Shown: positions 43,642 to 53,655, counted from the stretch's first letter. The stretch is DNA of 64,000 nucleotides from Halalkaliarchaeum sp. AArc-CO (GCF_024972735.1 NZ_CP087723.1:1116001-1180000); one strand, 5' to 3'. The notes: generated by a model from the letters alone, not told the origin. A program made the numbers and translations.

Positions 43642-46323
43642 TCAATCGTCGTCCGCGATCCCGGACGGGATCGCCGGCGAGTCCTCGCGCCGCACGCTCG
43701 ACCGGTTCGTCGTCGCGTCTTTTTCGACGGTGAGCAGGTCGTCTGCGGCCCCGACCAGTTCGTCGTCGTGGCTCACGATCACGATCTGTCTGACCCCGAA
43801 CTCTCGCATCTCTTCGACCAGCGTGACCAGTCGCGAGACGTGGCCGGCGTCGAGGAACACGGTCGGCTCGTCGAGAATGAGCGGCGGGGTCGGTGCGGCC
43901 CCGTCGATTCCGGCCGACAACAGTCGGTAGATGGCCACCCGCAGCGCCAGGTTGAACAGCGCGCGCTCGCCACCCGAAAGTTGCGCGGGTTCGAGCGGTT
44001 CGCCGTCCTTCTGGTACACTGTGAGTTCGTACTCGCCGTCGAGTTCAATGTGCGAGTACGCGTCGTTACCGTACACCAGTTCGAACGTCTCGTTGAGCAT
44101 GCGCTCGAGCGTCTCGACGTTTCGCTGGCGCAGCTCCGCACGGAGATCGCCGTACAGCTGTTCGAGGGATTCGGCTTCCTCGTGGACCGATTCCAGCATC
44201 TCGACCCGGTCGGCCAGTTGATCCCGCTCTTCTCGCAGGCGTTCGAGTTCGGACAGTTCCGTTTTCACGCCGCCGATCGAGTTCTGGAGTTCGTCTCGCG
44301 TCTCCCTGAGATCTTCGAGTTCGGGTTTCGCCTCCTCGAGATAGGCCTCGGCCGTGCGCTTGTTCTCTCTGGCCGACTCGATCCGGTCGTCGTCGAACGA
44401 CTCCCGGAGTTCGTCCCTCGCTTCGCGCTTTTCCCGCAGACGCTCCCGGCGTTCGTCGTTCAGTTCCTCGAGTGTCGACCGACGGTCGCGATGGCGGTCG
44501 ATTCGATCCGCCAGTTCCTCGATCGCTTCGAGCGTTGACTCGACCGACGAGAGCATCTCCCGTTCGGAATCGATCGTGTCAAGTTTCCTTTCGAGCGTTT
44601 CAATGCGCTCCCGGGCTTCGGCTGCCTCTTCCCGTTTCGTCTCGGCGACCTCCGTGGCCTCGGCGGCCTGCTCCCGCAGCTCGTCGGCGTTCTCCCGGAG
44701 TGTTTCCGCTCGCTCTCGTCGCTCTTCGGCCGTCTCCCGGGCATTCGCGAGTCGTTCTTCACGGAGCTCCCGTGCGTTTTCCAGCTCGCCGAGCCGCTGT
44801 TCGGCCTCGCGGAGTTCCTCGGCGTCCGCCAGTCGCTTTTCGAGACGGCTCACCTCCCCGCGTGCGTCGGACAGTTCCTCTTCGAGTTCGGTAACCCGCT
44901 CGCGGTCCTCGTCGATCGAATCTACGTGGGGTGAGCCATCGACCGGCTGTCCACACTCCGGACATTTGCCGGCCGCGAGCAGTGCCTCGACTTCAGCGAC
45001 GCGTTCGCGAGCGTTCGACAGCTCGGTCTCGAGTTCGGCAACGCGTTCGCGAGCTGCCGACAGTTCCGACTGGATCTCCTCGCGCAGGCTGTCGGCGCTA
45101 CCGGGTTCGACGTCCGTCTCCTCGAACTGTTCTTTGACTGCGTCGATTCGGTCGTCGATCGACTCGAGTTTTTCTTCGTGTTCTCGTGCCGTCTGGTCGG
45201 CCTCCGCCGCGTCGGATTCTGCCTCTGCCGCGTCCGACTCTGCCTCTTCGGCCCGACCTTCGAGCGTCGTTGCCTTCTCGGCGAGGTTCGCGGCCTGGTT
45301 CCGGAACCCCTCCCGTTTCACCCGGATGTCGCTCAGGCGCTCTTCGAGGTCGGCCTCCCTGTCGTCGAGTTCCTCCCGGCGTGTTGCGATCGCCTCGTCG
45401 GTCGCGGCGTCGAGCCCCGCGTCGTCCCGTGCCGTCTCCAGTTCGCTTTCGAGGCCGTCGATGCGTTCCCGGGTCTCGGTGATCCGTTCACGGAGCGTTT
45501 CGCGCTCGGATTCGGCCTCCCGGATCGTCTCCGCAATCTCGTCGATTTCCTCCTCCAGCGCATCGATCTCGGCCCGTTTCTCGTCGTGCTCTTCCAGGAC
45601 GCGCTCGGCGTCGGCTTTCGTCTCTTCGGCCTTCTCGATCTGTGCTTCGACCCGGTCGATCTCGTCGTCGACCTCGCCGAGCCGCGATTCGAGGTCGTTG
45701 AGCTTGCCGTGGAGGTCGGCGTCCTCCTTCTGTTCGATTCGGTCGGCTTTGTCCTCGAGTAGCGTCCGTTTGGACGTGAGCAGGTCCTCGACACCGAGGC
45801 GTGCGTCGCCCGCCCGTTCGCGATAGGTCTCGAGTTTCCCGAGCTGCAGCAGGTCGTCGATCATGTCCTGCCGCTGGCTCGGACTCGCGTTGATCAGTTT
45901 GTTCACCTCCCCCTGGCGGACGTACGCGCAGTTGAGAAACGCCTCCGCGTCCATCCTGAGCAGTTCGGTGACGAATCGGCGGACGTCTCGCGCCCCGTCG
46001 ACGGTGACGTCCGGCCCCTCGAGGGTGCAATCAACGGTGCTGACCCGGTCGCCGCTCGCGCGGATCCGGCGGTAGATCCGGTAGTCGGTGCCGTCGTGGC
46101 TAAACGCCAGTTCGATCTCGGTTTCCTCCTCACCGTTGGTAACCACTTCCTCGAGGGTTCCCTCGAGCGCTTTCGCGCCGTACAAAGCGAAGAAACACGC
46201 CTCCAGGAGCGACGACTTCCCGCTGCCGTTGAGGCCGTGGATGACGGTGACGCCGTCCCGGAGGCGAAGCTCCGCGTCGGCGTACGGTTTGAAGTTCGCG
46301 AGTTCGAGTCGCTCGAACCTCAC
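43642..46323 (-). CDS. rad50: DNA double-strand break repair ATPase Rad50
   Basis: 893 aa SMC-like ATPase that works with Mre11 in double-strand break repair. Walker [11 protein letters not shown] at 29-38, a long Glu/Arg-rich coiled coil (~150-750), the zinc hook [10 protein letters not shown] near 440, the ABC signature [22 protein letters not shown] and Walker [12 protein letters not shown] near the C-terminus are all present. The GTG start at 46323 overlaps the mre11 stop (GTGA), giving coupled translation. A strongly Glu-rich coiled coil explains the Arg/Ser-rich open frames on the opposite strand, which are not genes. Confidence 0.98.
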   Translation of the reverse strand: MRFERLELANFKPYADAELRLRDGVTVIHGLNGSGKSSLLEACFFALYGAKALEGTLEEVVTNGEEETEIELAFSHDGTDYRIYRRIRASGDRVSTVDCTLEGPDVTVDGARDVRRFVTELLRMDAEAFLNCAYVRQGEVNKLINASPSQRQDMIDDLLQLGKLETYRERAGDARLGVEDLLTSKRTLLEDKADRIEQKEDADLHGKLNDLESRLGEVDDEIDRVEAQIEKAEETKADAERVLEEHDEKRAEIDALEEEIDEIAETIREAESERETLRERITETRERIDGLESELETARDDAGLDAATDEAIATRREELDDREADLEERLSDIRVKREGFRNQAANLAEKATTLEGRAEEAESDAAEAESDAAEADQTAREHEEKLESIDDRIDAVKEQFEETDVEPGSADSLREEIQSELSAARERVAELETELSNARERVAEVEALLAAGKCPECGQPVDGSPHVDSIDEDRERVTELEEELSDARGEVSRLEKRLADAEELREAEQRLGELENARELREERLANARETAEERRERAETLRENADELREQAAEATEVAETKREEAAEARERIETLERKLDTIDSEREMLSSVESTLEAIEELADRIDRHRDRRSTLEELNDERRERLREKREARDELRESFDDDRIESARENKRTAEAYLEEAKPELEDLRETRDELQNSIGGVKTELSELERLREERDQLADRVEMLESVHEEAESLEQLYGDLRAELRQRNVETLERMLNETFELVYGNDAYSHIELDGEYELTVYQKDGEPLEPAQLSGGERALFNLALRVAIYRLLSAGIDGAAPTPPLILDEPTVFLDAGHVSRLVTLVEEMREFGVRQIVIVSHDDELVGAADDLLTVEKDATTNRSSVRREDSPAIPSGIADDD

Positions 46324-47720
46324 AGGTACTCCTCCATCGATCGTTGCCCGTCGGGTCCGGAGCTTTTCGGTTCGTCCCCGCGTGCCTCACCGTCGCCGCC
46401 CATGTCCCGGTCCTCACCGTCGCCGTCCATGTCCCGGTCCTCACCGTCGCCGTCCATGTCCCGGTCCTCACCCACGCGGCCCATATTACTGCTCTCGCGG
46501 TCGGTCTTTCCGTCCCCACTGCCCTCTTCGCCGTCGCTCGTATCATCGGGTTCAGTCGCCGAAAGCGCCTCCAGGCCTTCCGATTCGATCCGGTCGGACA
46601 GCCGGTTTTTCACCTCGGCCCGAACGTTCGAAGCCGGAATTTCCACCGAGCGAACCACGTCGTCAAACTCTCGTGCGGCCGATGAGAACCCCTCCTCCCG
46701 GATCCGTTCCCGCACCGCCTCGTCCGGGTCACCGAACGAGACAGAGATCTCCTCTGCCGTGTCGACCTCCCGGCGGTCGGTTACCCGCACGATCAACGCG
46801 CCTTCCTCCAGTGCAGTCTCCTCGATTGACGCCGGCGTCACCGGGTCTCCGCTTCCGTCGATTCGGACGATCACGACGGCGTCCTCCAGGTCGTGCTGTG
46901 TCACCCGTTCGCGAACCCGTTCGACGCCCTCGCCGTCCGCCAGTTCCACCTCGACGAACGCGAACGGTCGGGTCTCGATCGTCCGACGACGAATCTCGAC
47001 GCCGTCCGGTCCCCGGGTGTCGGCGTCGAACGTGACGAGGTTGTACCCGCGGGGCGTCTCCTCGCTCGCGCTGGTGCGCTCCGTCGACCCGCAGTAAGTT
47101 ACCCGCGTCCCATCGACTGTCGCCGTGTCGGGGACGTGATTGTCACCGAGCAGCATCGCGTCGAATGCGACGGTCGACTCCGCGAGTACTGTTTCCGTGT
47201 CCCAGTTCGCGTGTGCAAACGGGGTAAACAGACCGTGGCTCACGAGGGCGGCGTGTGCCGCATCGCTGGGTTCGAACTCGTAGTCGAGGTCGTCCCGCCG
47301 GGATTCAGGGACGTGGTCGAGCCCGTAAAAGGCGGTCTCGCCGACTTCGACCGGCTCCGCACCGAGTCTGGTCGCGAGATCCATGCTTTCAAAGAGGTCC
47401 AGCCACTGCCCTCGGCGAGTGGATTCGTGGTTCCCGACGACCGCCAGGAAGGGGATGTCTGCAGCGTCGAGCCGCCGGAGCAACTCGAGTGTCCCGAGTA
47501 GATCCGGCAGCGACGGACGACGATCGTGAAACAGGTCGCCGGCGTGGACGACGGCGTCGACGCTCTCCTCGATCGCGTCGTCGACGACCTGCTCGAACGC
47601 TTCGAGGAAATCCCGTCGTCGCTCGGGGGAGTGGTACTGCTCGTAGCCGACGTGGGTGTCGCCGGTGTGGAGCACCCGCGTCGGAGCCGGTGCGGGTTCC
47701 GATCCGTCAGCCGATGTCAT
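46320..47720 (-). CDS. mre11: DNA double-strand break repair nuclease Mre11
   Basis: 466 aa calcineurin-like phosphoesterase. [27 protein letters not shown] (residues ~15-41), [13 protein letters not shown] (~60-72), VVGNHES and LGDNHVP are the metal-binding motifs. It is a Mn2+-dependent 3'-5' exo- and endonuclease that pairs with Rad50. The C-terminal ~60 residues are very acidic and hold three near-identical 9-residue repeats built on M-D-G-D-G-E-D-R-D. Start ATG 47720 overlaps the upstream gene's stop; its stop overlaps rad50. Confidence 0.97.
   Translation of the reverse strand: MTSADGSEPAPAPTRVLHTGDTHVGYEQYHSPERRRDFLEAFEQVVDDAIEESVDAVVHAGDLFHDRRPSLPDLLGTLELLRRLDAADIPFLAVVGNHESTRRGQWLDLFESMDLATRLGAEPVEVGETAFYGLDHVPESRRDDLDYEFEPSDAAHAALVSHGLFTPFAHANWDTETVLAESTVAFDAMLLGDNHVPDTATVDGTRVTYCGSTERTSASEETPRGYNLVTFDADTRGPDGVEIRRRTIETRPFAFVEVELADGEGVERVRERVTQHDLEDAVVIVRIDGSGDPVTPASIEETALEEGALIVRVTDRREVDTAEEISVSFGDPDEAVRERIREEGFSSAAREFDDVVRSVEIPASNVRAEVKNRLSDRIESEGLEALSATEPDDTSDGEEGSGDGKTDRESSNMGRVGEDRDMDGDGEDRDMDGDGEDRDMGGDGEARGDEPKSSGPDGQRSMEEYL
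46401..46475. repeat. 27-bp tandem repeat inside mre11
   Basis: Three copies start at 46401, 46428 and 46455 (the third partial), encoding the acidic 9-residue repeat at the C-terminus of Mre11 (M-D-G-D-G-E-D-R-D). The unit is a multiple of three, so changes in copy number would keep the frame. Confidence 0.8.
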
Positions 47721-48100
47721 TCGTCGAACCTTGCACCTTCTGTGGTAAATGGGTTCCGCGAACGCGTCACGTCTCCGGTTGCCGCTTCCCGAAGCCGGTG
47801 GTAGGAGTCGAGCGCGTTCTCACCCCGATCTGCGAGTTCCTCGTGTCCATCCCTGCGGGCGGAGTCTACCGCCTCCGAGAGCCGGCCGAGTCCGTCGGCC
47901 TCGACGAACGACGCTGCGCGATCGAGGTCCTCCAGCGCCGCGTCGGCCTCCTCGATCACTCCGGCGTACGGCGGCCGCGCCGTGGCTGTGCGTTCGGCGA
48001 GCGTTCGAAGGGCCCGGGCGATGGCGTCCGTGCTGACCACGGGGTTCGTGGTCCCGTGATCGTTTATAAAAAGTTGGCTGGCAGCCACGGGGTCGGCCAT
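47717..48100 (-). CDS. Uncharacterised helical protein in mre11-rad50 operon
   Basis: 127 aa soluble, helical and acidic/Arg-containing: DAIARALRTLAERTATARPPYAGVIEEADAALEDLDRAASFVEADGLGRLSEAVDSARRDGHEELADRGENALDSYHRLRE. I recognise no characterised domain. Its stop overlaps the mre11 start by 4 nt (ATGA), and mre11 overlaps rad50, so it is the first gene of this three-gene repair operon; a role with Mre11-Rad50 is inferred. ATG 48100 was chosen; the frame is open to 48175. It diverges from gatC. Confidence 0.72.
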   Translation of the reverse strand: MADPVAASQLFINDHGTTNPVVSTDAIARALRTLAERTATARPPYAGVIEEADAALEDLDRAASFVEADGLGRLSEAVDSARRDGHEELADRGENALDSYHRLREAATGDVTRSRNPFTTEGARFDE

Positions 48101-48136
48101 CGAAACTCTTACTCTCGCGCCGAAACACCTCCGCGT

Positions 48137-48415
48137 ATGAGCGAACCGACGGTTACGACCGACGACGTCGAACACGTCGCCTCACTCGCGCGGGTTGCGC
48201 TCGAGGTGGGTGAACCCGAGGAGTTCGCCGAGCAGTTCTCCGAGGTGCTCGAGTACTTCGACACGCTGGACGAGGTTCCGGAGGTCGACCGCGACACGGA
48301 ACTCGTGAACGTCCTCCGCGAAGATCAGGTCGAAGACGGGCTCTCTCAGGAGGACGCCCTCGCGAACGCGCCCGAATCGGAAGACGGGAAATTCAAGGGA
48401 CCGCGGGTGTCGTGA
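48137..48415 (+). CDS. gatC: Aspartyl/glutamyl-tRNA amidotransferase subunit C
   Basis: 92 aa. MSEPTVTTDDVEHVASLARVALEVGEPEEFAEQFSEVLEYFDTLDEV is the typical GatC start, and the tail VNVLREDQVEDGLSQEDALANAPESEDGKFKGPRVS is well conserved. GatC stabilises GatA in the GatCAB complex that amidates Glu-tRNA(Gln) or Asp-tRNA(Asn). ATG 48137; the frame upstream is open but unrelated. gatA starts 1 nt after its stop; gatB is not in the window. Confidence 0.93.
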   Translation: MSEPTVTTDDVEHVASLARVALEVGEPEEFAEQFSEVLEYFDTLDEVPEVDRDTELVNVLREDQVEDGLSQEDALANAPESEDGKFKGPRVS

Positions 48416-48416
48416 G

Positions 48417-49724
48417 ATGAGCGCGGATCTCAACCTTTATATCACCGAAGAAACCGTCGACGGCACGTCGGACGGTCCACTCGCCGGAATGACGATCGCG
48501 GTGAAGGACAACATCTCGACGGAGGGGGTCACGACGACCTGCGGGTCGGAAATGCTCGCCGACTACGTCCCGCCGTACGACGCCACCGTGGTCGAGCGCG
48601 TTCTCGACGCCGGCGCGACGATGGTCGGCAAGACGAACATGGACGAGTTCGGGATGGGAACGACGACAGAGACCTCGGCGTTCGGCCCGACGCACAATCC
48701 CGCCGACACCGACCGCGTTCCGGGCGGCTCCTCGGGCGGATCGGCTGCGGCAGTCGCGTCGGGGGACGCCGACCTCGCGCTCGGCTCCGACACCGGCGGG
48801 TCGGTGCGGTGTCCCGCCGCGTTCTGTGGCGTCGTCGGGATCAAGCCCACCTACGGGCTCGTCTCCCGGTACGGACTCGTCGCGTACGCCAACTCACTGG
48901 AGCAGATCGGCCCGATCGCGTCCAGCGTCGAGGACGCCGCCCGACTCCTGGACGTCATCGCCGGCCCCGACGAACGCGACGCGACGACCCGATACGACGA
49001 ACGCGAGGAGTTCGACCGCCATCCGGCCGACGGGACCGATTACGCGGCTGCAGCCGACGGCGACGTCGACGGGACGACGATCGGGATCCCGACGGAGCTT
49101 TTCGACGGTGCCGACGAACGCGTCGTCGAAACCGTCGAGGACGCGCTCGAATCCCTCGAGTCGCGTGGCGCCGAGACCGTCGAGGTGTCGCTCCCGTCGG
49201 TCGATCACGCGGTGCAGGCGTACTACGTGATCGCGATGTCGGAAGCGTCGTCGAACCTCGCGCGGTTCGACGGCGTCAGGTACGGTCACTCGGCGGGTCA
49301 CGACGGCAACTGGAACGACACGTTCGCCGAGACGCGGGAGGCGTTCGGCGCGGAGGTCAAACGTCGGATCCTGCTCGGGACGTACGCCCTCTCGGAGGGC
49401 TATCACGACAAGTACTACCGGAAGGCCCAGGACGCCCGCGCGTGGGTGAAACAGGACTTCGACGCCGCCTTCGAGGAGGTCGACGTGATCGCCTCGCCGA
49501 CGATGCCGGTGTTGCCGTTCGAGCTCGGCGAGAGCCTCGACGATCCCCTGCAGATGTATCTCGCCGATGCGAACACGACGCCTGTCAACCTCGCGAACCT
49601 GCCGGCGATCTCGGTCCCAGCAGGGACCGCCGACGGCCTCCCGGTCGGTCTCCAGCTCGTCGGTCCGCGGTTCGACGAGGAAACGATCGTCCGGGTGGCA
49701 AGCGCGGTGGAAGACGCCGTCTGA
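48417..49724 (+). CDS. gatA: Aspartyl/glutamyl-tRNA amidotransferase subunit A
   Basis: 435 aa amidase-signature enzyme that releases ammonia from glutamine for tRNA-dependent amidation. The Ser-cisSer-Lys triad is seen in AVKDNISTEGVTT (Lys near residue 30), PGGSSGGSAAAVASGD (~103-118) and GSDTGGSVRCPAAFCG (~122-137). Shorter than many bacterial forms (~480 aa) but typical for haloarchaea. The ATG lies 1 nt after the gatC stop, so the pair is an operon. Its 3' end is 1 nt from the trkH stop (convergent). Confidence 0.97.
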   Translation: MSADLNLYITEETVDGTSDGPLAGMTIAVKDNISTEGVTTTCGSEMLADYVPPYDATVVERVLDAGATMVGKTNMDEFGMGTTTETSAFGPTHNPADTDRVPGGSSGGSAAAVASGDADLALGSDTGGSVRCPAAFCGVVGIKPTYGLVSRYGLVAYANSLEQIGPIASSVEDAARLLDVIAGPDERDATTRYDEREEFDRHPADGTDYAAAADGDVDGTTIGIPTELFDGADERVVETVEDALESLESRGAETVEVSLPSVDHAVQAYYVIAMSEASSNLARFDGVRYGHSAGHDGNWNDTFAETREAFGAEVKRRILLGTYALSEGYHDKYYRKAQDARAWVKQDFDAAFEEVDVIASPTMPVLPFELGESLDDPLQMYLADANTTPVNLANLPAISVPAGTADGLPVGLQLVGPRFDEETIVRVASAVEDAV

Positions 49725-49725
49725 G

Positions 49726-51222
49726 CTACGACTTCCAGTACGACCGAGTAAACAGGACCAGCACCGGTATGATCTCGATCCGACCCACCCACATCAGCAC
49801 GATCATCGCGACCTTGGTCGCGTCCGAAAACGGGTAGTAGTTGTCGAACGGGCCTGCGATCCCGAACGCCGGGCCGATGTTGAAGAAGGTCGCCGCAGCC
49901 GCCCCGAGTGCCTCGAACTCGTCGATCCCGAGGCCGATCCGGGCGCTGTCGACCGCGACGAAGATCCCGAGTCCGAAAAAGAGCAACAGCGACAGCAGCG
50001 TGAACGCATACGTGTCCCGGATCGTCTCCTCGTCGACGACCTGATCGCTGAGCCGCACCGGTTTGATGGCGTCGGGATGGACCGCGGTAAACAGGTCCCG
50101 GCGGAGCGCCTTGAAGACGATGAGCCACCGGAGCAGCTTGATCGAACAGGTGGTCGATCCGGCCATGCCGCCCAGGAACATCAACACGAACAGGACGTGT
50201 TTGGCGGCCGGCGACCACGTGTTGAAGTCTGCGGTCGCGAACCCGGTCGTCGTCATGATCGAGACGACCTGGAACGTGGCGTGTCGGAACTTCTCTTCGA
50301 GGGGATACGAGACGGACGGATCGGTCAACAGCAACAGCGCGAGCAGCACCACCGTGCCGGCGACCACGCCGAGGTAAAACCGGAACTCCTCGTTTTCGGC
50401 CGGACGCCCCCAGTCCCCTTGGACGAAGTAGTAGATGAGGATGAAGTTGGTCGCGCCGATGAGCATAAACGGGATAATGGTCCACTGGGCTGCCACCGAG
50501 AACGCTCCCAGGCTCCCCGGAGACGGGGAGAATCCGGCGGTCGCGACGCCGGTGAACGCGTGAGAAAGCGCCATGAACGGGGTCATGTTCGGAGCCAGCC
50601 CCACGAGATGGAGCCCGTACAACGACGCCGCACACAGCGCGGTCACCCCGGCGTACAGCGACCACAGCGTCCGGGCGGTTTCGGCGATGTGTGGCGAGAG
50701 TTTGTGAACGTCCTGGGTTTGTGTTTCGGTCTCCATCAGCTGGGCGCCACCGATCGACAACTGCGAGAGGACCGACAGCGCGAGCACCAGGATTCCGAGC
50801 CCACCGAGCCACTGGATCACCTGACGCCACATCAGCATGGAGTTCGAGTGTGCCGAGAAATCCTCGAGGACGGTCGCACCGGTGGTCGTAACTCCCGACA
50901 TCGCCTCGAACAACGCGTCGATCGGCTGTGCGATGACACCGTTACCCGCCGCCAGAAACGGGATCGCCCCGACGATGGCCACCGACAGCCACGCCAGCGC
51001 GACCATCAGGAACGCTTCGCGGCCGCCCAAGTCGCCTTCGCCGCGGAACTGCTCGAGTGCGCCCCCGACGCCGAGCGTGACCATGATCGTCACGACGAAC
51101 GGCGTCGTCGGTTCGCCGTAGTACACGGCGAGGGCGAGCGGAAACGCGAGGGGGAACGCGAGCCACTTGAGGATGCTTCCGACCAGTCCCAAACTCGCAC
51201 GCCAGTTGACCCGAAGGCGCAT
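49726..51222 (-). CDS. trkH: TrkH-family potassium uptake membrane protein
   Basis: 498 aa, multiple membrane segments in four similar units. The first filter reads AMSGVTTTGATVLEDF (residues ~108-123), and later units hold VATAGFSPSPGSLGAF, TTGFATADFNTWSP and related GF/GP motifs. TrkH subunits form K+ channels/transporters, essential for the salt-in strategy of haloarchaea. A cytoplasmic TrkA/KTN partner is not in the window. Start ATG 51222. Convergent with gatA, with the stops almost touching. Confidence 0.95.
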   Translation of the reverse strand: MRLRVNWRASLGLVGSILKWLAFPLAFPLALAVYYGEPTTPFVVTIMVTLGVGGALEQFRGEGDLGGREAFLMVALAWLSVAIVGAIPFLAAGNGVIAQPIDALFEAMSGVTTTGATVLEDFSAHSNSMLMWRQVIQWLGGLGILVLALSVLSQLSIGGAQLMETETQTQDVHKLSPHIAETARTLWSLYAGVTALCAASLYGLHLVGLAPNMTPFMALSHAFTGVATAGFSPSPGSLGAFSVAAQWTIIPFMLIGATNFILIYYFVQGDWGRPAENEEFRFYLGVVAGTVVLLALLLLTDPSVSYPLEEKFRHATFQVVSIMTTTGFATADFNTWSPAAKHVLFVLMFLGGMAGSTTCSIKLLRWLIVFKALRRDLFTAVHPDAIKPVRLSDQVVDEETIRDTYAFTLLSLLLFFGLGIFVAVDSARIGLGIDEFEALGAAAATFFNIGPAFGIAGPFDNYYPFSDATKVAMIVLMWVGRIEIIPVLVLFTRSYWKS

Positions 51223-51250
51223 CTACCGACCGGATTCGGTTTCTCGTGGT

Positions 51251-51739
51251 TTAGGTTTGCCGTTCGAGGGTCCGCTCGACCGTCTCGATCGCGTCGATAC
51301 CGAGTTCGGCGACGTCCTCGTCCAGATCCGCGTCACGCAGCGCTGCCCTGTCGTACCACTTCCATGCGTCGGCCGTCGCCTCGTCGTCACCGTCCGGATC
51401 GATCTCGCGGCTCTGGACCCGCGCGAAGAACACGTGATCGACGTGCTGGTGGCCGACGGTTCCGTCCGGATGAACGTTGATGTCCTCCAGCAGGAGGTGT
51501 TGTGGAGTCGGGATCGTCCGGGCGGTTTCCGACTCGTAGGTCGGCCCGGGCGTTACGAGCGAGGGATCGAGCCCGGTTTCCTCGCGCGTCTCGCGGAGGG
51601 CGGCCTCGTGGGGTAACTCGTCCCGGTCGATGTGGCCGCCTGGCGGGAGCCGTAGTCCGAGCTTCGGGTGACGGTGCAGCGCCGTCGCGCCGTCGTTGAC
51701 GACGTACAGGGTAGCCACGAAGTGGCGGGTCGTCTCCAT
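51251..51739 (-). CDS. Nudix hydrolase
   Basis: 162 aa. The Nudix box reads GGHIDRDELPHEAALRETREETGL (residues ~35-58), fitting G-x5-E-x7-R-E-U-x-E-E-x-G-U exactly, so it should hydrolyse a nucleoside-diphosphate-linked compound with Mg2+. The rest of the sequence (TPQHLLLEDINVHPDGTVGHQHVDHVFFARVQSREIDPDGDDE) gives no substrate. ATG 51739 chosen over 51787. It follows trkH upstream on the same strand with a 28-bp gap; the TFB gene ends 44 bp upstream. Confidence 0.93.
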   Translation of the reverse strand: METTRHFVATLYVVNDGATALHRHPKLGLRLPPGGHIDRDELPHEAALRETREETGLDPSLVTPGPTYESETARTIPTPQHLLLEDINVHPDGTVGHQHVDHVFFARVQSREIDPDGDDEATADAWKWYDRAALRDADLDEDVAELGIDAIETVERTLERQT

Positions 51740-51783
51740 GTCCGGCGATCGTCGCGACGGTACAAAAGCAGCGCGGACAGCGG

Positions 51784-52758
51784 TCAAGGAAGCTGGACTT
51801 CCTCTTCGGCCTCGAGCAGTTCGTGATAGCGGTTTCGGATCGTCACTTCAGAGATGTTCGCCACCTCGCTCACGTCGTTTTGGGTCACCTTCTCGTTGGT
51901 GAGCAGCGAGGCCGCGTACACGGCGGCAGCGGCGAGCCCGACCGGCGACTTGCCGGAGTGGACGCCCTGCTCCTTTGCGGTCTTGAGCAGCTGTCGCGCG
52001 CGTCGTTCGGCCTCCTCCGAGAGGCCGAGGTCGCTCGCGAACCGGGGGACGTAGCTCTCGGGATCCGCGGGCTGGATCTCCAGTTTCAGTTCGCGGACGA
52101 CGTACCGGTACGTCCGGGCGATCTCGTCTTTCTCGACCCGGGAGACGGCCGCGATCTCGTCGAGACTGCGGGGGGTGCCGGCCTGGCGGGCAGCCGCGTA
52201 CAGCGCGGCGGTGGCGACGCCTTCGATCGAGCGGCCGGGCAGGAGGTCTTCATCGAGCGCACGGCGGTAGATGACCGAGGCGGTCTCGCGGACGTTCTCG
52301 GGCAGCCCCAGCGCCGAGGCCATCCGGTCGATCTCGCCCAGCGCCTGCTTGAGGTTGCGCTCTTTTGAATCGCGAGTACGGAACCGCTCGTTCCAGGTGC
52401 GGAGCCGCTGCATCTTCTCCCGCTGTCGGCTCGAGAGGGTCTTGCCGTAGGCGTCCTTGTCCTGCCAGCCGATGTTCGTCGACAGCCCCTTGTCGTGCAT
52501 CATCTTCGTCGTCGGCGCCCCCACGCGACTCTTTTCGTCTTTCTCTTTGGAGTCGAATGCGCGCCACTCGGGACCGCGGTCGATCTCGTCGGTCTCGACG
52601 ACCAGGCCGCAGTCGGCACAGACGGTTTCGCCGTGTTCGGTATCCGTCTCGAGTTGACCGCCACACTCCGGGCAGGTCACCTGTTCGTCGTCTCGTTCCT
52701 CCTCGGTCTCGCGACGGCGGACACGGTCGTCCGTGTATCGTCGGACGTTCTCACTCAT
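51784..52758 (-). CDS. tfb: Transcription initiation factor TFB
   Basis: 324 aa TFIIB homologue that bridges TBP at the TATA box and RNA polymerase. The N-terminal zinc ribbon is VTCPECGGQLETDTEHGETVCADCGLVVETDEIDRGPEWRAF (~27-68), followed by two cyclin-like repeats (~115-215 and ~225-320), the first with RSIEGVATAALYAAARQAGTPRSLDEIA, the second with KSPVGLAAAAVYAASLLTNEKVTQNDVSEVANISEVTIRNRYHEL (recognition helix for BRE). Haloarchaea have several TFB copies, so the paralogue type is not fixed. Start ATG 52758; an AT-rich TATA candidate (minus strand) lies at 52841-52850, implying a leader of ~60-80 nt. Confidence 0.97.
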   Translation of the reverse strand: MSENVRRYTDDRVRRRETEEERDDEQVTCPECGGQLETDTEHGETVCADCGLVVETDEIDRGPEWRAFDSKEKDEKSRVGAPTTKMMHDKGLSTNIGWQDKDAYGKTLSSRQREKMQRLRTWNERFRTRDSKERNLKQALGEIDRMASALGLPENVRETASVIYRRALDEDLLPGRSIEGVATAALYAAARQAGTPRSLDEIAAVSRVEKDEIARTYRYVVRELKLEIQPADPESYVPRFASDLGLSEEAERRARQLLKTAKEQGVHSGKSPVGLAAAAVYAASLLTNEKVTQNDVSEVANISEVTIRNRYHELLEAEEEVQLP

Positions 52759-53004
52759 ACTTGGATCAGGGTGTGGAGGTCTAACGGGAGAAGCGGGGCT
52801 CCCGGTCGGTTATCTCCGTGATAATCATTTGTAGCGGAAGGCAAATAAAAGTACGGGTATTTTGAAAATTTGTTACCGAATATAACTGCCGGACGGCATT
52901 GGGGTGGTTTCCGGACCGAACTCATCCCGGCGAAGCTCCGTGTGTACGTCGCCTCCAATAGAGGTAGTATATATGTGTTTTGTGGGATCGGAGCCGACAG
53001 AGGT

Positions 53005-53421
53005 TCAGTGGATCTTGAGTTCGACGCGACGGCCGTCGGGGTCACGGACGTATGCGGCCCACGCCCGGCCGTACGCGCCGTAGCGTTTCCGTGGTTCGCC
53101 CGATTCCACTTCTATCCCACGTTCGCGCAGTTCTTCCAGCAATTCCTCGACGTCCGACCGGGAGTCGATCCGGTTGGAGCGCACGAGCAAACAGAGGTGC
53201 TCGCCGTCGACGTCGATCGGGCCGTCTTCCTCCTCGTCGGTCGGTACGAGATGAACGTGTCGGCCCCCGGCGACGACGGCGACGTACGGTACCTCGCCGG
53301 CGTCGTACCGGTCCCGATCGCGGATCGGCATCCCGAGCAGGTCGTGATAAAACGTCAGTGAGCGTTCCAGATCGGTCACGCGGATCGCGACGTGATCCAT
53401 GTCGACGACATCGATCTCCAT
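53005..53421 (-). CDS. VOC/glyoxalase-fold protein
   Basis: 138 aa with MDHVAIRVTDLERSLTFYHDLLGMPI (residues ~8-33) and AWAAYVRDPDGRRVELKIH at the end, the two halves of the vicinal-oxygen-chelate fold. Potential metal ligands are His10, the His and Glu in EHLCLLVRS, and the final Glu before LKIH. The family includes lactoylglutathione lyase, dioxygenases and resistance proteins; no specific substrate is evident. ATG 53421 chosen by family start; the frame is open to 53481. Confidence 0.88.
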   Translation of the reverse strand: MEIDVVDMDHVAIRVTDLERSLTFYHDLLGMPIRDRDRYDAGEVPYVAVVAGGRHVHLVPTDEEEDGPIDVDGEHLCLLVRSNRIDSRSDVEELLEELRERGIEVESGEPRKRYGAYGRAWAAYVRDPDGRRVELKIH

Positions 53422-53511
53422 GCACAACTGGGACGGCGGGAGCGGCTTAGTGGTTCCGTCGATCGAGTGTCGGTCATCCACGGAGGAATCTTCACTTCAG
53501 GGCGGAGGAAG

Positions 53512-53655
53512 TCACGTTCGTTCGTGGGTCGGCTCCTCGGACTTCCTGTCGATGTGATGGACGGCCTCCGGCGACAGGAGGCGACCGGTCGGGAGTTCGA
53601 CCCAGCCGTTCGCGAGGAGGCGGACGTCCCCCTCGTGGAGGAGGTCAATCGGTAG
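53512..53655 (-). CDS. Small conserved-looking open frame without a clear start
   Basis: On the minus strand the frame ending TGA at 53512-53514 reads LPIDLLHEGDVRLLANGWV followed by ELPTGRLLSPEAVHHIDRKS and EEPTHERT. Its composition (Leu/Glu/Asp, haloarchaeal codon use) looks like a real protein, unlike the opposite strand. I find no in-frame ATG, GTG or TTG upstream to at least 53757. A GTG at about 53666 in the next frame (VVVSTD then stop) could be joined by a one-base insertion, so this may be a frameshifted or start-lost gene. About 47 residues. No known family recognised. The 5' boundary is a guess. Confidence 0.5.
   Translation of the reverse strand, partial: LPIDLLHEGDVRLLANGWVELPTGRLLSPEAVHHIDRKSEEPTHERT

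Noticed and set aside
44354-45826. Ser/Arg-rich plus-strand open frame of 490 codons
   Set aside because: Mirror of the Glu-rich coiled coil of Rad50; composition is an artefact of antisense reading.
49567-51480. Plus-strand open frame of 637 codons across gatA end and trkH
   Set aside because: Antisense of trkH, highly charged, no known domain.
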